Assembly: GCA_003665825.1 (NCBI GenBank)
Contig: QPFY01000004.1
Location: 868,001 to 932,000 of the forward strand
Direction: 5' to 3'
Origin: Microbotryum silenes-acaulis
Taxonomy: Eukaryota; Basidiomycota; Microbotryomycetes; Microbotryales; Microbotryaceae
DNA: 64,000 nt
This document shows, one piece after another, positions 11,389-22,862 of the stretch (its first letter is position 1; the number at the start of each line of letters is the position of its first letter). The notes beneath the pieces are model-generated. The model was not told where the DNA came from. It did not search any database and saw nothing but the letters and a program-made list of their open reading frames with translations. A program made the translations under genes and the position numbers.

Positions 11389-13386
11389 TCAATCACTCTT
11401 GAACCTCCCCTGAGCCATATCCTCCGCCTTTCCAATCATCAACTCGAGGGCCCACAACCCCGTCGTCAAAAACACGTTAGTCCACCTCCACAACGTCGGG
11501 TGGTGTTGTGCCGATGTCGACGACGACGAGATGAGGAGGTGGGTGTAGACGGCAATGAGGACGAGGCGCGAGTAGGTGACAACGATCGTCATGAAGCGAG
11601 GGAACTGGATTGAGGAACAAGCGCAGGTGTGAGCGACGGGGATTGGGTTCGGGGTGTACGGGGTGTGTGCTCACGGGGTCCTCTTCAGACAATTTCCTCG
11701 TGTCCTCGTAGCCTTCGTTCTTGCGCTTCAAGGCGAGGATGATCCTCGAAGCCGCGTACAGCACAGTTACACGGTAGAAAAGCCCTACCAGGACAGGTAA
11801 CGGCAGCGCAGAAGATCTGTGAGGTCGGGAGGAGGACTTCAGCCGAGAAGCAAGGGCTTCGTCGTCGGCAATGTACTCACGCTGCAATGATGAACTCGAC
11901 ACCTGCTCCAAAAGTCTGTGTCGCCAGTGTCGAGATTCGATCCAGCCTGGGTCGGGGGAGCAGACACATCCGTCAGTTACGAGGCATCGCGTACTCGAAT
12001 ACGAGAAAGAGGCCTACGACTTGAGAACGACGGGTGGCAGCGGCGGATGGCCGTTGGATCCTGGGGTTTGCAGCACATCGCGCAGCAGGCCGCCCGAGTA
12101 CATCGCTGGCCGATTGGCCAGATGGAAGATCTGAAACACGGCGTATCTGTACGAGTGTCATGTTGTGTTTCAGATCCGACACTTTTAGCTGAAGCTTAGG
12201 AGATCATACGCACGCCATGACCAAAGAAGTCTCGATGACGGTCCCCTTCTGCAGCGCGAAGCCGATGCCAGACAGGAACAGAATCGAAGTGATTTCAACA
12301 CCAATCAAGGTGGCGTTGAAGCGATCGACGACCGAGTCATACGACTGTGAAACAAAGTCCAGGTCTGAGCTGCTGTAAATGGGCAGATGAAGACTTGCCA
12401 TGACTCACATGCCACAGGAAATAGGCGGCGATGACGTAGACTAGGGCGGCGAGGACGAGGATAAAGAGTTGGAGAACATCTGGGGTCTACACAAGGGGTG
12501 CAGGGAGATGTGAGTTCTCAACTGACATCATTCTCGCGATGACTGGCTAGGAGAAGGACTTACCCTCGAGGCAGCTATCCGTCGCAGGGAGAACCTCGAG
12601 ACGGCTTGAATGCACAGCAATGTCGCGATGCCTTCCATGATGGTAAAGATGGGCGAGCTCACACCCAGTAGCTTCTCCCACCACGCCGGTGCGAGTCGCA
12701 GTATGGACCACAACGGTTCGAGGATGTTGTGCTTGGGCAAGGTCGGACGGTCGCTCGAGTAGAGATTGAGGGAGAGGAGCAGGAGCGCGGGGATCAAGAG
12801 GGGTACGACGATGGCCGAGAGCAAGGTCGAGAGCGGTCTGAGACTCGTATTGCGAACGATGAGGTATATTGTCGCGTTCCTGGTGGGGAAGAGGAGACTG
12901 ATGAGCGCGATGCTCGTCTTGCTCGGGGGATTCCCGGGAAAGCCGATTTGACATTGACGAGCGTACCAGGTGAAGAGGGAGCAGAGCATCAAGGAGAGTG
13001 CAAGCAGACATTCCTTGCCGGCGATGTCTTGAGCGAGCGGGAGGTAGAGGAGGACCTGGTCGAGAGAGAAAGCAGCCACGAGGTACGGGTCGAGTCAGGT
13101 CACGTGGTGGATAGGGGGGGAACGAGATAGTCGCTCGCCTGTTCCCGCGACGGGTGACTGACCTGAGAAAAGGACACGAACGAGGAGGCTATCCTGAACA
13201 CATTGCCGAGAAGGTTGGGCCTGTTCAGGTGGAGGTGCTGGGGTGAGCTCCCGGTTCGTGGGGGGTGTTGTCGAGTGCAGCCGAGCTCTTCCGAGCCCAG
13301 CGGTGGGGAGCTAGCAGTTATCGTGTCGTGCCCGGGCGAGGGGGCCACATTGAGGACAGGCGATACTCCGCTACGACGACTCACAT
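11389..13386 (-). CDS. ICE2: ICE2 family ER membrane protein, start codon split by an intron
   Basis: Exons 13386-13385 (AT of the start codon, 5' UTR before it), 13220-13163, 13055-12564, 12486-12409, 12344-12214, 12146-12018, 11946-11881, 11816-11675 and 11604-11389 sum to 437 residues in phase. ICE2 is a polytopic ER protein involved in cortical ER inheritance and lipid metabolism in yeast. Seen: about eight to ten hydrophobic segments; VLLYLPLAQDIAGKECLLAL early; SPIFTIMEGIATLLCIQAV mid-protein; NATLIGVEITSILFLSGIGF later; and a C-terminal WRWTNVFLTTGLWALELMIG. No in-frame ATG precedes the conserved N-terminus; only splicing AT^G (donor GTGAGT at 13384, acceptor CAG at 13223-13221) supplies one. 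Length is close to yeast Ice2 (about 490). Confidence 0.8.
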
Positions 13387-13418
13387 GGTGACCACGGTGA
13401 CCACGGTGACCACGGTGA
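13387..13418. repeat. 9-bp tandem repeat GGTGACCAC, about 3.5 copies
   Basis: Three exact copies and a partial fourth lie immediately upstream of the split ATG of ICE2, in its presumed 5' UTR. Confidence 0.8.
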
Positions 13419-13855
13419 CTCTGTTACTCTGCTCTGGGCCTATGTGACCAAAGCAAGGTGGAAGCGCTTCCTACGCCACCGGTTGCACCGATCACACACA
13501 ACACGGCGGCCTGGACCCGAACGGTGTGGGTGCGAAGCAAGTCGGGAACACTCAGGCGAGGATGGGAGGCGCGTGGCGTGCTCGGGTTGGCGTGACGAGC
13601 TCGGGGGCTGAATGAGTGGTAGGTGTGAGAATGGACAAGCACCAGCACAACAGCAAGATAGAGATTAGATAGAGCAAAATCGAGCCTAACTGTGCCGGCC
13701 GTGATCGATGATGATCGAGCGCGTGTCCAAAAAATCGATCGTCGTCATTTCGAAAACAGCCTGAGCGTGCCACGACCGTAAGATCACTGCCGCGTCGTGG
13801 CACTCGTTTCTCTTCATCGCCTACCGAGGCATCGCCCACCCGCACCTGCTCAACC

Positions 13856-14353
13856 ATGATCCGTTTTTCGCCTCATCTCCTAGCCCCTGTCAAAGAGCGT
13901 ACCACTCGACTACGATCATCGAGCTCCTCCCCACTTCTCCCTCTCGACTATGTTGGTCGACATTTGCAGCTCATCCTTCCTCTTCCCAAGGTCCCAGCTC
14001 ACTGACCACCCATCTGATCCCACTCACAGTTCGTTAACCATGCCAAGTCACTCTCGCTGTACAGATCCTTTATCCGTGCGACCCGCAATCTCGGCACCCT
14101 CGAAGCGAGGTGGCACACCATAAAGTGGATCCGCACCGATTTCGAGCGCTACAAGGGGCTCGTGGATTCGGTCAGTCCCCGGTCGAGTATAACTCACTTG
14201 TGGGAACCCATACTGAATCTGCTCGCTCGCAATTCTCAGCAACAAGCGAAAACGTTGCTTTCGTTGGGAGCCAGGCAATTGAAGCAGCTCAACTCGACGG
14301 CCAGTCTCATCGGGACCGACGGAGCAAAATTTAGGGGCACCAAGAGCGCGTGA
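13856..14353 (+). CDS. LYR-motif mitochondrial protein, LYRM2-like
   Basis: Three exons (13856-13990, 14030-14170, 14240-14353) give 129 residues. The Complex1_LYR domain starts with SLSLYRSFIRATRNL (about residues 50-65; LYR triplet followed by a distant Phe/Arg pattern) and continues with a second helix IKWIRTDFERYKG and a third helix LLSLGARQLKQLNS. LYR proteins act in the mitochondrial matrix as small assembly or subunit factors, often with acyl carrier protein. The N-terminus is Arg/Ser-rich without acidic residues in the first 12, consistent with import. The arrangement LYR-R ... EFxRxK ... G..QL is most like LYRM2, but other LYRM members are possible. Intron 1 is only 39 nt. Divergent from ICE2. 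Confidence 0.75.
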
Positions 14354-15587
14354 GCTCACCGTGGGATTCAGTTGTCGAACAACGGGATATCTCGATGTCG
14401 CACCTGGCAATATTGCACCCTCCCCACCACCTCGAGCACGCCACATTCGTTCGAGCACGGAAAACTCTGCGCGAGCGATCACCACTGTTGAGCGATCAGC
14501 TTCGCTTCAATAAAATCCTCGGTCCAGACGTTTTGCCCTCGTCCCTTGACCTCGCTGCTTCAAACACTCTGACCGGCAATGTGAGGCAATCAACGAACTC
14601 CTCAAGCGACGCGACGGTCTGGCGATCAAATACGATCGATCCCTCTACCCTCAGCAACGAGTACTGCTCAACAACTCGACGATCGAGACAATAATTTGTT
14701 GCAATGAAGTCATATACGTTGAAAGAACAACAAAAAAGCCACGTTGTAACTCTCTCACATCGTCACACACTTGCCTTCAGCTCGGGCCGTCCCAAGTTTA
14801 AGGGTTTGTGACCCTCAGCTCTTTTTCGGGATGAAGGCCGGTCCACAGAAACGAATATACATCCCTCGCGTATGTCCCTCGACACCTGTAACCGCTCCTT
14901 CTTCTTCGTCAACCGAGGAACGCCAGCAGATATGGAAGGACATATATAGAAAGACGATCATAACGAGTTCCTAGGAAGCCACCCACGACAGCGCCGATTG
15001 GCGCTTTGTCATTTGTTCCTGAGGCGGTTGAATTGTTCCTGGTCTTTCCGCTCGGGATAGTACGTCCGTCACTCGAAGGAGTCGAACCACCTTTTGACGT
15101 ATTCAGGAACTGTAATCCATTTCCTCCCGTCGCCAACGCCGACCCAGACGACGACCCACCCGTCCCGATCCCTCCAATTCTTCACAATCGTCGGCGTTCT
15201 TAGGTCGTGTCCGCAATGTAACGCACGAGTTCTTCCAATCCGTTACGCAAAAATTCGTTGCTATGCCAAGCAGGACCAGTTCTTGCGCACGGGAAAGGAA
15301 ATTCGTTGACAATGCAAGTGATGGCATTACTCGTGAAAATTACAGAACAATCGATGGCGGCGTACCTGGCCCCGACCACAGCGGCCGGGGGCTAGAAAGG
15401 CCTTCCTCATCCAATTCAGCGCTCGTTACAGGTTCGTACTTCTCTAATTGATGATCTTTTCGAAATATTTCAATACTTGGACAGTTTGTTCGTCCAGAAC
15501 ACTAGATACGAGCACAGAGACAAGTGGTCGCAAAATTCAGTGCCAGCTTTAAGCGATTTGCAGTACTCGAAAGTCAAAACATGAGGA
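14354..15587. other. Intergenic, with possible Ser/Gly-rich surface-protein remnant on minus strand
   Basis: No clear gene. On the minus strand (about 15320-14950) a stretch reads Cys/Trp-containing sequence ending ELVRYIADTT, then a stop, then in a different frame a Gly/Ser/Thr-rich stalk ending DKAPIGAVVGGFLG, which is the usual beginning of a transmembrane segment in fungal surface proteins. The frame break and missing start make it a remnant or an unresolved multi-exon gene. Confidence 0.3.
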
Positions 15588-18500
15588 CTAACGGTAATTT
15601 TGCTTGATGTCCTCAGCCTCCTTGACACGTTTGCTGCGCCGCGAGGTGGGGTCAGGAACCTTGTGCAGCGGAACCGTCGTTTCCTAATGCAATCGAAATG
15701 GGCATGAGTTCCAGACGGAACAACGATAGAATGAGACGGAAATACGGCTTGAAGACCAAACAAAACTCACGGCGATGCGCTTGCGTGCGCCGGCCAGGAT
15801 GTACGCGCCCCACTTTTGCAGATTATTCTTGAGCGCGAGCTCGCGTGTACCCTTAGCGTTGAGCCAGTTCTGAAGGTTCTCGATCTGTAGAGGCGTTCGG
15901 CAAGGGTCCGTGAGCACGAAGCACTCTGTACAGTCTTACCGGCAAACGCACCTGCTGCTCGTCATCGTAGAAGCCCCACTCGTTCGTGCCCAGAATACCC
16001 GGCTCGTAAACCTCCTCCTTCACTCGTCTCGCCGCAATGTCGTTGTTGTCCGCAGGAGCCTTCGATGCCATCCATGCATAGTCGGCTTCACTCGGGCCTT
16101 GCACGAACAACCTGCCCGTCCCGTAAAGCACACCCTCTCCTCGCTTGCCCAGCAACTCCATTGACCCAATGCCATCGAACCACCAGTATCGGCAGTGGAA
16201 CCGATCTTTGCCCAATGGCTTGCTGCGAGAAACCGAGTGGTACTTCCTGAACTCGCGTTCGACGAGGTCGTCCCGCTTGGCGTTTTTCTTAAGCTGGTCG
16301 TCGATGTCGTGGAGCGCGCGATCCTTCTCTCGGGCGGTCCCTGTCTCGGCGATGCGTCGGATGCGAGCCATCTGCTCCTCTTGCGCGCCCAGCAGCGCCT
16401 GTTTCTCGAGCAGCTTGCGGTTGCGGTAGGCCGCGTGTCCATCGAGGGCGGGGGTGCCCGTACCCGACTCGGCATTCGACGCGACCGAGGGCGAGCGCAC
16501 ACCTCTAAGTGCGCTTTGTGGTCGCTGAGGAAGAGGCTCGTTCAGGTCTTCGTCATCGGCAAGCTGATCCTCCTCCTCGTCGCCATCACCGCCAGCGACC
16601 GAATCGTCAATGGCCATGGGGGAACCTGCTGCCGCAGGCGTAGCGTCGGCGTCGGAAACATGCTTCCCGTTCGTCGAGGAGGGTGCGGTGTCGAGTTCAG
16701 GTTTCGGAGACGGCGCGGGCGAAGTTTTGGTCGATGTAGGGACTGACGCAGCGTGGTTCCCGTTCGCGGCATTGGGGACAGGCGAAGACGCGTCCCCGTT
16801 GGTAGCCTCACCATTTTCGGCCTTGCTGCCCGACTCAGGGGGAGGAGCGAGAGCGTTGACGGCGTTCTCGACCGGCTTGCCCGTCTTGGGCTCGAGAACG
16901 AGGACGCCTCGTTGCTCGAGCAAATTCTTGCGCTCCTTGTTCACGTCGGCGCGCGCCTTGCGGTACTCGGTCAGTTGCAACTCGGCTTCTTCGAGGAAGG
17001 TTCGCACGGGCTTGGAGCCCATGGCCAAAGTCGCAAGGAAGGCGACGATGTCGACCTTGTCCTGGATCGGAAGCGACAAATACGCCCCCTCGGGGTCGGA
17101 GGTATCGACAAACTTGCCTTTGGAAGCTGCGCCATTGGAAGTCGCAAAGGTCGCCGCTTGCTCCGCCGCGGGGGCCGATTGCGCCGAGTCAGCCGCCGCG
17201 CCAAAGAGCTTGGCGGGGGTCAGGTCGGCTCCTTCAAAGATGTGCTTGAGGATGGCATGCAGATTTGGCATTGCTCGAACGGCCCCGCGCGAGCAGAGCG
17301 CGCCGATCATGTGTCGCTCCCACCCCTCTCGCCCGTCGGTGCTCTTCAGCTTGGCCGTGCGATCCCAGCGCTTCGAGTAGCTGATTCCCTTGCGAAGGAG
17401 CAAATCGAGCTCGCTGTCGATGCGATTGGGATCCGCATTCTCCACATCGCCTTCGTCGTCGTCCCCATCCGCGAGCTCGTCGATCTCTTCCTCGCCCTCT
17501 TCTTCGCCATCCTGGCCTGCTTCGTTCGCTGAGTCCGCCACGGGGACGAACTGCACGGCGACTGACCCGTAGACACGCAACGTGTCGGTACCGATGATGT
17601 TGGTCAAGGAGGCGTGGATTTCGGCGAGGAGGTCGCATCGAATGCCCGGATTCGAGTGGTTCATCGCACCGTAAAAATCATCGAGCGAGAAGGGTGACAG
17701 ATTCAGAGGCTTGCCGAAGACGTTGAGAATGTTCCAGGTGGAGATGAAGGTGTCGAACATGTGCGGCGGCACAAGGAGGTGGCGGTTGGCACTCGGTTTG
17801 GACGGCAAAGGAGGAATCTCGGCATTGACGCGTCGGAGGAGGCGACCGTCGTGAATGGAGAGAGGGTCGAGGTCGAGATCCTCGATCGGATACTTAATCG
17901 CTCGCTTGTATTCGGCCGGCGGCTTGGGCACCTTGGGGGGCCTCTCGGCTTTGACCTTGCGCGGGGCATCCGGGTCGGTCTCGGCTTTGCTCTTGCGCGG
18001 CTTCTTCGGAGGCGGTGCGCCGTCGCCGTCGGTAGGACCCTTTCATATGCATCAGATCCAAAAGAGGACGAGTCAGCGGAAACGAATGCGAACGAGGGAA
18101 AACACTCCTTCTTCACCCACCCTGCGCTTCGCGAGCTTGGCCTCACGGATCTCCTCGTTGCGCTGTTGATCCTCCTGACTCTGCTCCATCGGCAAGTTAT
18201 ATCGCCTGGCGATCGAAGGCTTGACGATCCACGGCGCAGCGATGGTCGATTCTCGATGAACGCATTCGCGCACGTATCTCTTGAGAATCGATTTCGAGAA
18301 CGAGAGACGGTCTCGACTGCAAAGGAAAGCCATAGCAGAGGTCAGCCAATAGCCCGACTGGCTTCGAGCGCCTGCATGGTGAACTGACCTTAGTTGTTTG
18401 GCCTTGACTTCCATGAAGCTACCTTCAAACCTGTGCTCCTCGTCCATGAGCTGTACGGTGTAGAGGTACTCGTCCGGGTCATCGCGTGTCAGAGCCTCTT

Positions 18501-19376
18501 CGGTCGAAACGTGCAGGTCGCTGCCGATCGTGTGCGAGTAGGAGGTGAAGTCCTCGAGCGCGTCCGCGGCAGGTATCGATGATGATCGAACAGACTCGGC
18601 GACCTCTTTGTCTTCATCGGCCTTGCCCTTGCCTTTACTCTCGATAGCGGCGAGGCTCGCTTCTTCGCGCGTCAAGTTGCGGATCGCGACGGGTGGGAAA
18701 ACGGAAGAGATGCGAGCGTAGTATCTGAGCGAGGGTCGACTGGCATCAGCAATGATCATGTTTCTCCTTATCGGACGCTTCGAAAGACTCACTTGTCGCC
18801 TCCGAGGTCAACGAAAACTTTTTCTCCGGCAAAGAAGCGATCCTTGAAGCGCTCAAAGATCTGATCGATCAAGTTGTCGAGCCGACCCATGACCTCTGTG
18901 TGGTGCCAAGCCCGGATCGCACGTCGCGTCAGTCGCGAGGAATCTTCAGAAAGCCTTGCTACCGGCTTACGGAATTGAATCGACTTGAGCACTTTGCCCT
19001 TGAGCTCGGCGGGGAACCTCTCTCTGACGATCCTGGACTCATTTCTCTCCGAGTCGAGCGCCTGGAAGTAGTCGAGTCCACTCTTGCCCGAGTATTCGCA
19101 TGTGAAGATCCTTGAGAGCAAGTACGTCATGCGTGCCGAGTAGGCTCTGCAGAGGTGTGCAATGTATGGCATGGGCCACAAGGTATGTGTCAGCCGAGAA
19201 GAAGCGGAATGACCTCATGTCTGCCATGCCAACGAGGGCAGGCGGAGACGCGATACTGACTCGTAGGTGAGAAAGACTTCTCCGGTCGCCTTGAGGAGGA
19301 AGACGGGGGCATTGGGGTCGTCGGGGAGTTGAGGTAGTGGAAACAATGGTACGGGTCGGCGCGCGGTCTGAGGCAT
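15588..19376 (-). CDS. ITC1: ITC1/ACF1-type ISWI chromatin-remodelling subunit
   Basis: A multi-exon gene of about 1,100 residues. Itc1 is the large non-catalytic subunit of the ISW2 complex. Seen in order: N-terminal WAC domain split by introns (VFLLKATGEVFLTYE, then YSARMTYLLSRIFTCEYSGK and RAIRAWHHTEVMGRLDNL); an acidic/basic linker; a DDT domain (HMFDTFISTWNILNVFGKPL, LSPFSLDDFYGAMNH); WHIM regions (DKVDIVAFLATLAMGSKPVR; RDDLVEREFRKYHSVSRSKP followed by LGKDRFHCRYWWFDGIGSM). The large exon is 17931-15953 or so. The C-terminal exons encode IENLQNWLNAKGTREL and end ...DIKQNYR with a TAG at 15590-15588. The start ATG (19376) begins MPQTARRPVPLF, just before the WAC domain. Divergent from GPI10 across 1.15 kb. 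Confidence 0.88.
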
Positions 19377-20527
19377 GATGAAGGGAGGTAGTGCTGTAGT
19401 GGTGGTGATGGACCGAGGCGATGGCGATGGCGGAAGCGAGCTCGAGCACGAGCCGGATGTAAGCGCGGGGAGGGAGCGAGAAGCGAGGTGGGGGTCCGGC
19501 CGAGTTAACCGAGGTCGATGAGCAGAGAAAGTGTGAGTGTGTAGGATAACGGAGTGCGAGGCGTCTACTCGAGTCGGTGCGAGCGTGGCCGCGTCACGTC
19601 GCGGGATGTAAGCCGAGGGCTGGGCGAGGGTGAGGAGAGGGGGCGGCGGTCGTTGTCCCGGCAGCAAGCGGCTCTGGCCCGGCGCAGACGACGCGTGCGA
19701 AGTCGGACCACGGGCGTAGCCGACAGGGGCTCTGATGGGTCGGGGAAAGATGGGTAATGGCACGAGAGGGGGTGGAATCGAGTGAGGGAGTGGATCGGTC
19801 GACGTTGCTCGCGCGGACGATCGAGGACGGGCGCCAATCAAGCGAGAGCGAGAGCTAGCGTGAGCAGGGAGCGGGAAGTCGATTCGACGGGGAGGGTTCG
19901 AGGCGACCACGACACGACGCGGGCGACGAAGGCTACTTCAACGTGCAGCTGAGCACCCCGGAGAGCAAGTCGAGCACAACACAGGGAGAGGAGTCGACCA
20001 ACGCGGGCTGTTGAGCTCAATCGACGCGCGGGAGAGGTGCGGTCACAGAGGATGGGCAAAGAGGAAGGAAGGGGCCGCGGGAGGTGTAGGGAACCCAAGC
20101 GGACGCGAACAACGCGGCGCAATTCTGTCGAGTCGAGGAGGAAGTCGTCCAGGCCGATCGCTGGCCGGACTTTGGACGGCGGCTTCATCCTGCACCTCAG
20201 TTTGCAGAGAAAAAAGGGGGACCGAAAAAGGAAACCGGTTTATAGGTTTTTGTCATCAAGAAAGGTGCGTCGCTCCAAAGCCTGAATTAGGAGAATATTC
20301 CTGGCCGGTTCCGGGTTTTATTTAGTAAAACGGGTGTGTCAAGTCGTGCGGCGCGCGATCAATTCGACGAGGAAAGGACCATTTTGCTTGGACGTCGTCA
20401 CTAGTCGTCATTTTGTGTCGCCCACTGCAGCGTTTTGAGCGCACGCCATTCGACAAGCGGCATCCTCCACACAAACCGCTTGTTCCTAAATTTGGCTTCG
20501 TACTGAGCCACTTGCCCGTTCTCAAAA
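19377..20527. promoter_or_regulatory. Divergent promoter region of ITC1 and GPI10
   Basis: About 1.15 kb without a recognised gene. Open frames exist on the minus strand (for example 19215-19910), but their upstream part is low-complexity Pro/Ser/Arg and probably 5' UTR or promoter DNA. Confidence 0.45.
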
Positions 20528-22820
20528 GTGGCAGACTCTCAGCCGCGTGTTCGCTCGGCGCCGACGACCAAGCGAGCGGCAGCCGCATCAGCACCACCCG
20601 CTCCGGTTGTCTCCCCACCACCACCACCACCACCACCACCGTCACGACGATCCTCGCCGCGAGCGACAGGTCGTCTCTTCCTCCTCTCCCTCGGCCTTCG
20701 CTTCCTCAATGCCTTCGTTACGCGCGGCTTCTTCCAGCCGGATGAGTATTGGCAGTCGCTCGAGGTAGCACACCGCATCGTCTTTGGCTACGGCTACAAA
20801 AGCTGGGAATGGCGAACGGCGACGACGATCAACGACGGCGCGACCGCCCACCAATTATGGTCGACCGTGACCAGAGGCGGCCAGGGCGGGATCAGAAGTC
20901 CTCTCTATCCTATGCTCTTTGTTCCGCTCTACTGGATACTGGCCCAGCTGGGGCTTGATGACGGCCCCATGCTCGTTAGTCCCTCGGCTCGCTTGCTCGG
21001 GAGAGGCCTTCTCTCCATAACACCCGCTAACCACACGCTCGCTTGTGCCCCATGGAACCTGCAGGTACTCGCACCTCGACTCGTGCAAGCCGTTTTCGCC
21101 GCCGCAACAGATATCGCAGTGATGCGTATTGCCGATCGAGTTCTGGGCGAGCAGTACGGACTAGCAGCTGTCAGTCTTTGCTCCGTAGTGCCTTCAAGGT
21201 TTTCGCAAGCTCCGGTGCTGACCCAACCACACATTCCTCGAACCGTGCAGCTATTCTGCTCCCTGGGTTCCTTCTTCAACTTTCACACCTCTACGAGGAC
21301 GTTTTCAAATTCAATGGAGACCGCTCTTACGACATTGGCGATTGCCTTGTGGCCCTGGCCCGGTCGAGCCAAGTCCGATGAGCAAGCTCTGTCAGCACCC
21401 CAGTAGGTCCACATGCGGTGGGATCGTGCGCTCGGCAGGGCGATTGTAGAGCTTGAGAATGTCTACTTCGCAGATACTTCTCTTCCCTAGCCTTCTCGCT
21501 TGGCTTGGCTGCAATTGCTTGCGTCATGCGTCCCTCGAATGCCATCATATGGCTCACTCTTGGTGGACATCTGCTCGCGACGCATGCGCCCAACCCCGAA
21601 GGCGTCTACATCTTGTCACTTGCCACCTTCATTGGGTAAGCTGAAGTGCTTTCCTTCGATAAAGGATCATCGCACAGCTCCTGATACCACTCCGTACCCA
21701 TTCGGAACAGCGTTTTTGCCTCCCTCCTTTGCTTCCTCGTCGACACGGCTTTCTATTCGACTCCGACCTTTACGCCCTTACGGTTCCTCCACGAGAACGT
21801 GTTCCACTCCATCTCACTCTTCTACGGGTCCAACTCGTCCCATTTCTACTTGACCCAAGGAATCCCGATCATGACCATGACGCAGCTGCCCTTCCTGCTC
21901 CATGGGCTGTGGCTCGTCTTTATCAGGAGCGACGCGCGAGGACGAGGATTGGCCCCGTTGGGTATCGTCGTGTCGACCACCGTCATCCTCTTTTCCCTAC
22001 TGGGTCACAAGGAATGGAGGTTCCTACACCCTATCCTTCCCATCCTGCACCTCTTTGTTGCCTTTTCCCTCGTCACCTTGCACACCTCCCACCTCGGCCT
22101 CGCCAAGTCGACCACCGCCACAAAGCTGTCGACAGTCCTGCACGTCCAAACGAGTCATCTCGCTTTGATCTTGGCCTCGCTTATCCCTGGGTTGTACTTC
22201 ACTTGCTTCCATTCGATCGCCCAAGTCGCGATTCTCGATCACCTGCGCTATCTACCCACATTCGAGGTGAGGTCGGTTGGATTCTTGATGCCGTGCCACT
22301 CGACACCCTGGCAGAGTCATCTCCACCGCAGAGATTTGGAATTGGGTGGTTTGAGGAGTGGGGAAGGGGGTTTGCTATGGTTCATCACGTGTGAACCACC
22401 GATTGGGTCAGTCGACACCGTTCGTCAAGCTGATTTGATGATAGGGTGTATTGATACAACATATTCATTACACGAGGCAGGCTCGATACGACCTCGACAG
22501 CCTACCGAGATCAATCCGACTATTTCTACGCATCCCCCTCAAACTATCTCACTCAGCGATTCCCTTCCGAAGTCGACCCGACCTTCCCTCCTGCCCCTTT
22601 CCAAACCCAAGACTGGCAGCATACATGGCCATCGCATCTCGTCTTTTTCGAGACGTTGTTGGACCAGGACCCTGAAGTGGCGAAGATTTTGAAAGGGGTA
22701 GGGTACGAGGAAGAGGAGAGGAGGTGGAACTCATTGTGGCATGATGATGAAAGAAGGAGAGGGGATGTGGTGGTTTGGAAGTGGAGGAGGAGGACGAGGA
22801 CGAGATCAGTCGAGGAGTAG
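20528..22820 (+). CDS. GPI10: GPI mannosyltransferase 3 (GPI10/PIG-B)
   Basis: GT22-family ER mannosyltransferase that adds the third mannose to the GPI anchor precursor using dolichol-phosphate-mannose. Exons: about 20528-20974, 21065-21169, 21251-21402, about 21473-21640, about 21712-22405, and a last exon about 22480-22820. Seen: a poly-Pro N-terminal tail from an ACC repeat; GFFQPDEYWQSLEVAH, the family's lumenal acidic motif; NSMETALTTLAIALWPW; MRPSNAIIWLTLGGHLL; GHKEWRFLHPILPILHLF; SVGFLMPCHSTPWQSHLH; WFITCEPP; then DYFYASPSNYLTQRFPSEVD. The conserved frame has no in-frame ATG before it (TGA at 20504-20506, then GTG at 20528). An upstream exon or a start codon split at A^TG is likely, so the true 5' end is uncertain. 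Confidence 0.88.
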
Positions 22821-22862
22821 ATTCGCTGAGAGTGTTGTAGAGCTTTGTGTCATTGGCTTGAG

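Noticed and set aside
16195..17532. Long plus-strand open frames opposite ITC1 (up to 259 codons)
   Set aside because: They mirror the conserved ITC1 exon on the other strand and have no motif; codon bias of the real gene explains them.
20413..20745. 110-codon frame with a poly-Thr string overlapping GPI10 exon 1
   Set aside because: Alternative reading of the same ACC repeat; the GPI10 frame carries the conserved PDEYWQ motif.
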